From the NCBI GenBank assembly GCA_022508725.1, contig JAFLUR010000035.1:1-12443 (forward strand): DNA of 12,443 nt, read 5' to 3'. The translations under genes were made by a program, and so were the position numbers. Below are positions 7,648 to 12,443 of this stretch, piece by piece (within the stretch, counting starts at the first letter, position 1; the number at the start of each line of letters is the position of its first letter). The notes under the pieces are model-generated. The model did no database searches and was not told the origin of the DNA. It worked only from the letters and a program-made list of their open reading frames with translations. The DNA comes from Oscillospiraceae bacterium (GTDB lineage: Bacteria; Bacillota; Clostridia; UBA1381).

Positions 7648-8571
7648 ATGAAGAATATAGATTATGTAAAAAACAGAATGAAATATTTGATTATTCCCAT
7701 TGTTGTTATTGTTGCCGGAATAATCATGTTTGTCGTGAAGGGCGGATTTAACTTTGATATAGAATTCATGGGCGGAGTCAGAATGCAGGTCGATATGGAA
7801 AACGAGTCGAATACAGATGTTGACCGCATCAAGACCGTTATCAAGGACGGCACCGGTGTTGACGCCATAGTTCAGCGCTCGGGAACGGGTACTCATGTGC
7901 TTATAAAGACGCCTCATATCGAGGATGATGTCAAAGACAAAGTTTTTACATCGCTTAAAGAGGAATTTTCGCTTAATGCCGATGAGGCGATGTCGGTCGC
8001 TACGGCTACGCCGAATTTCGGCAGACAGGTGCAGCAGAAAACACTGCTTTATACGATTATTGCAATTATACTGATCCTTATATATATTGCGTTCAGATTC
8101 GAGTGGAGCTCGGCTGTCATGGCGGTCGTATCGCTTGTTATCAATATTTTGATAATGTTCTCGGTATACGCGATAACATATCTGCCGCTCAATACAACCT
8201 TTATCGCGGCTATGCTTACGGTTGTCGGATATTCGATAAACAATACCATCGTTGTATTTGACAGAATTCGTGAGGATATGAAAACGGCAAGGAGCAAATC
8301 TGTTGCGGAGATCGTAAATTCGAGTATCGCGGCTACGATGGGAAGAACGATAAATACGACGGTAACAACGCTCATTACGATAGTGCTTTTGTATATAATA
8401 GGTGTTGCTTCGATTAAAGAATTTGCTTTGCCTCTTATCGTGGGCGTTTTTGCGGGCGCGTATTCATCGATATTCATCGCCGGTACTTTCTGGGCGATAT
8501 GGAAAGAAAAACAAAGAGCTCTTAAGAGAGAAAAAGCCGGAAAGGGCGGAAAAGGCAAAAAAAGAAATTGA
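7648..8571 (+). CDS. secF: Protein translocase subunit SecF
   Basis: This is the second half of the SecDF pair, encoded separately. The 307-residue protein has a first membrane segment at about 13-31, then the conserved FDIEFMGGVRMQVD block (36-49). A small extracytoplasmic domain and a five-segment bundle (about 132-285) follow. Hallmarks are VVGYSINNTIVVFDRIRED (192-210) and TINTTVTTLITI (234-245). The C-terminus is a short Lys/Gly-rich tail (about 286-307) that should face the cytoplasm. A GGGGG-type ribosome site (7633-7637) lies 10 nt before the ATG and just after the secD stop, so the pair is surely co-transcribed. An intrinsic terminator follows the gene. Confidence 0.96.
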   Translation: MKNIDYVKNRMKYLIIPIVVIVAGIIMFVVKGGFNFDIEFMGGVRMQVDMENESNTDVDRIKTVIKDGTGVDAIVQRSGTGTHVLIKTPHIEDDVKDKVFTSLKEEFSLNADEAMSVATATPNFGRQVQQKTLLYTIIAIILILIYIAFRFEWSSAVMAVVSLVINILIMFSVYAITYLPLNTTFIAAMLTVVGYSINNTIVVFDRIREDMKTARSKSVAEIVNSSIAATMGRTINTTVTTLITIVLLYIIGVASIKEFALPLIVGVFAGAYSSIFIAGTFWAIWKEKQRALKREKAGKGGKGKKRN

Positions 8572-8612
8572 AAAAAATATTAAAAAGCTCCGGAAACAAA
8601 CGGAAAAACCTT

Positions 8613-8650
8613 ACAAGGACCTCGGATTGGGGTCCTTGTTGTATTTTTTT
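8613..8650 (+). terminator. Intrinsic terminator of secD-secF
   Basis: ACAAGGACC (8613-8621) and GGTCCTTGT (8631-8639) form a perfect 9-bp stem with a 9-nt loop. TGTA and then seven T (8644-8650) follow. It lies about 40 nt after the secF stop, so the rnf genes beyond need their own promoter. Confidence 0.9.
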
Positions 8651-8697
8651 GCGCCGGCATTTTGAGCTTTTGAAAGGTTCTTAACCGGGACTTGTTA

Positions 8698-8716
8698 CAA
8701 TATAATTATTATATTG
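8698..8716. repeat. AT-rich perfect palindrome at the left edge of the MITE-like element
   Basis: CAATATAA (8698-8705) and TTATATTG (8709-8716) are perfect inverted arms around TTA. The right arm runs into the left terminus of the element at 8712. It could be the insertion target or a binding site. The sequence does not decide between them. Confidence 0.45.
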
Positions 8717-8871
8717 ATGCTCCAACCGACTATTGAATTTTCTGCTTGCCCAAACTGCGAAATTCTGCGTCGGAAAACCTTGAAAAACACGCGTTTTCCT
8801 GCGATTTTCTTCCTTGACTTTCGCAGTTTGTTCATCGCATAATTCTTCAAGATTTAATTGGAGCATCAATA
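8712..8871. mobile_element. 160-bp MITE-like element with perfect 14-bp terminal inverted repeats (copy 2)
   Basis: The ends are TATTGATGCTCCAA (8712-8725) and its exact complement TTGGAGCATCAATA (8858-8871). Two further inverted pairs are nested inside: CAAACTGCGAAA (8751-8762) with its complement at 8819-8830, and GGAAAAC (8772-8778) with GTTTTCC (8793-8799). The two halves are therefore imperfect complements over the full length, and the transcript could fold into one long hairpin. The first and last two bases are both TA, which would fit a TA target duplication as in IS630/mariner-derived MITEs (inference). There is no transposase. A diverged copy in opposite orientation is at about 58-190. 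The element sits between the secF terminator and the rnf promoter, ending 34 bp before the -35 box. A minus-strand frame is open through it, but it has no ribosome site and is not called as a gene. Confidence 0.75.
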
Positions 8872-8905
8872 GCCCAATAAATTTAATATATTTTAATGTT
8901 TTTGA

Positions 8906-8934
8906 TTGATTTTGCATAAATTTTGTGGTATTAT
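8906..8934 (+). promoter_or_regulatory. Candidate promoter of the rnf operon
   Basis: TTGATT (8906-8911) and TATTAT (8929-8934) are 17 nt apart, four and five of six consensus bases respectively, in a very AT-rich stretch. A start near 8941 would give a leader of about 290 nt before rnfC. Placement downstream of the secF terminator fits. No transcription data are available here. Confidence 0.5.
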
Positions 8935-9089
8935 ATAAAGGGCGGTTAAAAAATCATTGTACCGCTTGTCAGATTGCACAAACATTTTTGGGGAAAACAC
9001 CGGCTTCAAGGAAATCAAAAAAATAATTTACAAAAAAATATATATCCGACGCATAAAACGAGTTGCGCTTGCGATGTTTTTTTGATATT

Positions 9090-9170
9090 GATTTATCCGG
9101 TTATTTCCTTAATACCGACGTTTAGGGGCTCGGTATAAACAAACATCATTCGCATATTGCGGATAAAATC
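9090..9170 (+). promoter_or_regulatory. Structured leader element upstream of rnfC
   Basis: TTTATCCG (9092-9099) pairs perfectly with CGGATAAA (9160-9167), and two more flanking pairs form if one A is bulged. Inside lies a 7-bp hairpin, ATACCGA (9112-9118) with TCGGTAT (9130-9136) around an 11-nt loop. Further along, GAAAC-AGCCT-GTTTC forms another small hairpin (9183-9197) about 22 nt before the GGAGG of rnfC. Near the transcript start GCGGT (8942-8946) can pair with ACCGC (8961-8965). The long leader and nested pairing suggest a cis-acting RNA, but I match it to no known riboswitch and see no convincing terminator hairpin. Confidence 0.35.
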
Positions 9171-9231
9171 GAATATTACGGGGAAACAGCCTGTTTCGGA
9201 TGATTCCCTTACAATAAAAGGAGGAAATATT

Positions 9232-10557
9232 ATGGCTCTTACATTCAGGGGCGGTCTGCACATAGACGACCATAAGTCCGCAACCAATACCGTCCCGATC
9301 AAAAAGCTTGAAGGCTGCGAAATACATACATATCCGCTTCAACAGCATATAGGAGCGCCGCTTGAAGCGACGGTCGCGGTCGGGGACACGGTCAAGGTCG
9401 GGCAGAAGATAGCCGATACGCAGGCTTTTGTTTCCGCGCCGGTACATTCATCGGTGTCGGGCACGGTCAAGGCTGTGGAACCGAGACTTCACACATCGGG
9501 AGCTATGGTTACTGCCGTTGTTATAGAAAATGACGGGAAATATGAGGTGTGCGAGAAGATATCGCCCAAGGGTGATTACAAAAATTATACGCCGGAGCAG
9601 CTGGTCGGATTTATACGGGAGGCGGGTATTGTAGGCATGGGCGGAGCGGGATTTCCGACTCATGTAAAGCTGTCCCCTCCGAAAGAGAAGAAAATAACCC
9701 ATGTTATCGTCAACGGCGCGGAATGTGAGCCGTATCTGACCTCGGATCACCGCAAAATGCTCGAAAATCCCGACGAGGTCTTGCTGGGCTTAAAAACGGT
9801 AATGCACATATTCGGACTCAAAGAGGGTTATGTCGGCATAGAAACGAACAAGCCGGACGCTATAGAATCAATGAAAGCGGAGGCTGCAAAGAGCGGGGAT
9901 ATACACATCGTCCCGCTTAAAACAAAATATCCGCAGGGCGCGGAAAAACAGCTTATAAACGCCGTTTCGGGCAAGGTCGTTCCGGCGGGCGGACTTCCGG
10001 CGGACGTCGGCTGCGTGGTTATCAATGTAGACACCGCGGTATCGATAGGAAATATCTTCACAACGGGTATGCCTCTTATATCGCGTATCGTTACCGTTTC
10101 GGGCGATTGCGTGGCGCAGCCGTGCAATTATGAGGTCCTTACCGGAACTCCGGTTTCCTATGTATTCGATGCGGCGGGCGGATTTATAAAGGAGCCGAGA
10201 AAGGTTCTCGCGGGCGGTCCCATGATGGGAACGGCATTGTTTTCGCTCGATGTTCCGATCATAAAAACATCGTCCGGTATACTCGCATTATCAAAAAGCA
10301 CGGAGAATTTTGACGAGGATATGGTTTGCATAAGATGCGGCAAATGCGTGAATTTATGTCCCATGCGTCTTATGCCGCTTTATATCAACAAATATGCCCG
10401 TGAAAACAATGTTGAGATGGCGGAAAAATATAATGTAATGGATTGTATTGAGTGCGGCGTATGCTCATATCTCTGTCCGGGAAAACAGCATCCGGTACAG
10501 AATATACGGCTTATGAAACAAATAATTGCCGAAAAGCGGCGCGCCCGGAAAGAATGA
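9232..10557 (+). CDS. rnfC: Rnf complex subunit RnfC (ferredoxin:NAD+ oxidoreductase)
   Basis: RnfC is the peripheral subunit of the membrane Rnf complex, which couples electron transfer from reduced ferredoxin to NAD+ with Na+ or H+ export. It carries the NADH/FMN site and two 4Fe-4S clusters. The 441-residue protein has an N-terminal barrel-sandwich domain (about 1-100). The glycine-rich GIVGMGGAGFPTHVK (132-146), NGAECEPYLTSDHRKM (161-176) and KYPQGAEKQL (232-241) are diagnostic. Two CxxCxxCxxxC cluster motifs follow, at Cys366/369/372/376 and Cys405/408/411/415. An in-frame ATG at 9157 would add 25 residues unlike the family. GGAGG (9220-9224) lies 7 nt before the ATG at 9232, which gives the usual MALTFRGGLH start. 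It is first in an rnfCDGE... operon. Confidence 0.96.
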   Translation: MALTFRGGLHIDDHKSATNTVPIKKLEGCEIHTYPLQQHIGAPLEATVAVGDTVKVGQKIADTQAFVSAPVHSSVSGTVKAVEPRLHTSGAMVTAVVIENDGKYEVCEKISPKGDYKNYTPEQLVGFIREAGIVGMGGAGFPTHVKLSPPKEKKITHVIVNGAECEPYLTSDHRKMLENPDEVLLGLKTVMHIFGLKEGYVGIETNKPDAIESMKAEAAKSGDIHIVPLKTKYPQGAEKQLINAVSGKVVPAGGLPADVGCVVINVDTAVSIGNIFTTGMPLISRIVTVSGDCVAQPCNYEVLTGTPVSYVFDAAGGFIKEPRKVLAGGPMMGTALFSLDVPIIKTSSGILALSKSTENFDEDMVCIRCGKCVNLCPMRLMPLYINKYARENNVEMAEKYNVMDCIECGVCSYLCPGKQHPVQNIRLMKQIIAEKRRARKE

Positions 10558-10572
10558 TTTATGGAGGAAAAA

Positions 10573-11547
10573 ATGGAAAACACTGAGAAATATATAGTAT
10601 CATCATCACCTCACATACATCGTGAGGAAACCGTTTCATCTATTATGCTTGACGTTATCATCGCGCTTATTCCCGCAACGATAGCCGGCATATATCTGTA
10701 CGGATTTCGCTCCGCATTTGTCGTTCTTGCCGCTGTGGTGTCGGCGGTGCTGGCGGAAGGACTGTATCAAAAAGCGTTAAAAAAGCCCGTAACGGTGAAG
10801 GATCTGAGCGCTGTGGTCACGGGACTGCTTATCGCGCTCAATATGCCGCCGTATATTCCCGTTTGGATGGTATGTATCGGCAGCGTGTTTGCGATAATTA
10901 TAGTAAAACAGCTTTACGGAGGACTCGGCAAAAACTTCATGAATCCGGCTCTTGCGGCAAGGTGCTTTATGCTTATTGCATGGGCGGGAGCAATGACGAC
11001 CTTTCACGAGCCGTTTGCGGGTGCGGGTATCGATGCCGTTTCCTCGGCAACACCGCTTGCGATATTGAAAGGCGTGTCGGAGGGAACTCTGCCCGCTCTC
11101 AAGGACGCGATCCTCGGAATAAAGCCGGGAACGATAGGCGAAACGTCGGGAGTCATGATCCTGATAGGTGCGGCGTATCTGTTTATACGCAGGGTAATCG
11201 ACTGGAAAATACCGTTTGCATATATCGGCGTGTTTGCGATTTTGATATTCCTTTTCGGAAAAGAGCGCATGGATATTACATATACACTTTATAATATATT
11301 CACCGGCGGACTGCTTCTCGGCGCGTTCTTTATGGCGACCGACTATACGACAACGCCGACGTCGCCTGCGGGACAGCTTATATTCGGCGCAGGCTGCGGA
11401 ATACTGACATTCCTTATAAGAATGTTCGGGGGATATCCCGAGGGAGTATCCTTTTCGATACTGCTTATGAATGTCGTTTCTCCGCTTATTGACAGATTTG
11501 TGAGAACAAAGAGCTTTGGGGAGGCGAGTCGAAATGCAGGAAAATAA
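10573..11547 (+). CDS. rnfD: Rnf complex subunit RnfD
   Basis: RnfD is an integral membrane subunit of Rnf and carries a covalently bound FMN on a threonine. The 324-residue protein has several hydrophobic segments (about 25-63, 78-115, 129-143, 193-229, 243-256, 267-284 and 294-308). SSPHIH near the N-terminus, LYGGLGKNFMNPALAARCF (114-132) and DYTTTPTSPAGQ (257-268) are family blocks. The flavin-attachment segment reads AVSSATPLAIL, which places the expected FMN threonine at Thr160. The residue before the Ala is Ser rather than the Gly of the usual SGAT motif. An ATG at 10561 is in frame, but its own first bases form the GGAGGAA (10563-10569) that sits properly before the ATG at 10573, so 10573 is preferred. 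The gap after rnfC is 15 nt. Confidence 0.95.
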   Translation: MENTEKYIVSSSPHIHREETVSSIMLDVIIALIPATIAGIYLYGFRSAFVVLAAVVSAVLAEGLYQKALKKPVTVKDLSAVVTGLLIALNMPPYIPVWMVCIGSVFAIIIVKQLYGGLGKNFMNPALAARCFMLIAWAGAMTTFHEPFAGAGIDAVSSATPLAILKGVSEGTLPALKDAILGIKPGTIGETSGVMILIGAAYLFIRRVIDWKIPFAYIGVFAILIFLFGKERMDITYTLYNIFTGGLLLGAFFMATDYTTTPTSPAGQLIFGAGCGILTFLIRMFGGYPEGVSFSILLMNVVSPLIDRFVRTKSFGEASRNAGK

Positions 11548-12109
11548 CGGTATAAAAATTTTGAAAACGGGAGGCATATTATGCGCCGTAACGGCTGTCG
11601 CCGCACTGCTGCTTGCCTGTGTGAACAACTTCACCGCGCCCGTCATAGAACAAAATATGATCGAAAAAACAAACAATGCAATGAAAAGCGTTATGCCGGA
11701 GGCGGACAGCTTTGAGGAGATCGATTTTGAGCCGTCGGAGGAATGTGAGAGCGTAAACTCGGTATATGAAGCAAAAAAAGACGGAGAAACGATAGGCTGG
11801 TGTGTTTCGGCAGGTCCCAACGGTTACGGCGGAGCGATAGAAATGATTGTAGGCGTAAACGGCGATATGACCGTTTCCGGAGTTGATATAATAAGTCAGT
11901 CGGAAACGGCGGGACTCGGCGCAAAGGCGACGGAACCCGAATTCCGTATGCAGTACAAGGGTAAGGGAAAGATAGAAAAGGTGGTCAAGAGCGGCGCGGG
12001 AGATAATGAGATAAATGCGATAACAAGCGCCACCATCACATCAAAGGCCGTTACAAAGGGCGTCAACGAGTCCGTAAATGCGGCGGGTTCCCTGAGTACG
12101 GGAAAATAA
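11534..12109 (+). CDS. rnfG: Rnf complex subunit RnfG
   Basis: RnfG is a subunit with one membrane anchor and an extracytoplasmic FMN-binding domain, in which FMN is attached to a threonine. The 191-residue protein has a single hydrophobic segment near residues 12-30. The FMN-binding domain contains GYGGAIEMIVGV (97-108), SETAGLGAKATEPEF (123-137) and NAITSATITSKAV (161-173). By family analogy Thr167 is the flavin attachment site, and here too Ser replaces the Gly of SGAT. The ATG at 11534 lies inside the 3' end of rnfD (14-nt overlap including the rnfD stop at 11545-11547). GGGGAGG (11518-11524) lies 9 nt upstream. An in-frame TTG at 11516 has no such site. The overlap implies coupled translation. 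Confidence 0.94.
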   Translation: MQENNGIKILKTGGILCAVTAVAALLLACVNNFTAPVIEQNMIEKTNNAMKSVMPEADSFEEIDFEPSEECESVNSVYEAKKDGETIGWCVSAGPNGYGGAIEMIVGVNGDMTVSGVDIISQSETAGLGAKATEPEFRMQYKGKGKIEKVVKSGAGDNEINAITSATITSKAVTKGVNESVNAAGSLSTGK

Positions 12110-12136
12110 ACCGAATTTATTCATGTTGCAATTTGT

Positions 12137-12153
12137 GCCGCTTTCGGTGCGGC
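12137..12153 (+). other. Small hairpin between rnfG and rnfE
   Basis: GCCGC (12137-12141) and GCGGC (12149-12153) form a 5-bp G/C stem with a 7-nt loop, ending 5 nt before the rnfE ribosome site. There is no T tract, so it is not a terminator. It may influence rnfE translation or mRNA processing (inference). The 60-nt gap holding it is the longest within the operon. Confidence 0.3.
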
Positions 12154-12169
12154 GGAATGGAGGAATAAA

Positions 12170-12443
12170 ATGAAGAAAAACAATATGGCTGTATTCACGG
12201 ACGGACTTATAAAAGAAAATCCGACATTTGTGCAGCTGCTCGGAATGTGTCCGACACTCGCGGTCACAACAAGCCTGAAAAACGGTCTCGGAATGGGTTT
12301 GTCAGCCGCGACGGTTCTTATTATGTCGAATGTACTTGTATCGGTTTTGAGAAAAATAATCCCGTCTAAGGTAAGAATAGCGGCTTATATAGTAATTATC
12401 GCAACGGCGGTTACGGTTGTTCAGATGCTTCTTAACGCGTATC
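12170..12443 (+). CDS. rnfE: Rnf complex subunit RnfE (N-terminal part, cut by window end)
   Basis: The first 91 codons of a membrane subunit of Rnf are present, with no stop before the window edge. The opening LIKENPTFVQLLGMCPTLAV (about residues 14-33) is diagnostic of RnfE/RsxE. It separates RnfE from its paralogue RnfA, which would be expected next in a C-D-G-E-A-B operon. Hydrophobic segments are at about 20-35, 45-61 and 69-88. GGAGG (12159-12163) lies 6 nt before the ATG at 12170, setting the start. Full-length RnfE is about 200 residues, so over half is missing. Together with RnfA it is thought to form the ion/electron path across the membrane. Confidence 0.93.
   Translation, partial: MKKNNMAVFTDGLIKENPTFVQLLGMCPTLAVTTSLKNGLGMGLSAATVLIMSNVLVSVLRKIIPSKVRIAAYIVIIATAVTVVQMLLNAY

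Noticed and set aside
8681..8917. 78-codon minus-strand frame through the MITE-like element
   Set aside because: Its ATG has no ribosome site, it overlaps the candidate rnf promoter, and its coding look comes from the repeat itself.
9052..9083. Possible transcription attenuator with seven T (9077-9083) in the rnf leader
   Set aside because: The best stem before the T run is only about 4 bp (CGCA/TGCG), too weak for an intrinsic terminator.
10777..11820. 347-codon minus-strand frame antisense to rnfD and rnfG
   Set aside because: The product is Arg/His/Ser-rich with no domain, and it is a mirror of the codon bias in the strongly supported rnf genes.

Overview
The window reads as chromosomal core sequence from an anaerobic Gram-positive bacterium of the Clostridia type. 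Three things support this: an Rnf complex in the order C-D-G-E typical of clostridia, separate short SecD and SecF proteins, and a YesL/DUF624 membrane protein between housekeeping genes. The genus cannot be fixed from the sequence alone.

Layout. Positions 1-230 hold no convincing gene, but carry a diverged copy of an interspersed repeat. From 231 to about 6056 four genes run leftward as a probable transcription unit: rnr (RNase R), a DUF624/YesL-like membrane protein, mnmG (tRNA wobble-uridine modification) and a YgjP-type zinc metallopeptidase. The last three are packed with 1-nt or overlapping junctions. Positions 6057-6359 form a divergent promoter region. A strong sigma-A-type promoter fires rightward into secD-secF, which closes with a clear intrinsic terminator at about 8613-8650. 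Positions 8651-9231 are non-coding and the most unusual part. They contain a 160-bp MITE-like element with perfect 14-bp inverted termini, then a promoter about 35 bp beyond it, then a leader of roughly 290 nt with nested inverted repeats. From 9232 to the right edge runs the rnf operon (rnfC, rnfD, rnfG, rnfE cut by the window end).

How the genes work together. SecD and SecF form the membrane complex that helps SecYEG finish protein export using the ion gradient. Rnf builds an ion gradient from reduced ferredoxin and NAD+. RNase R and MnmG serve RNA turnover and tRNA modification. No phage, CRISPR, toxin or biosynthetic cluster was seen. The main non-routine content is the repeat family (two copies in opposite orientation), the two structured leaders, and start-codon corrections for rnr, mnmG, rnfC, rnfD and rnfG.
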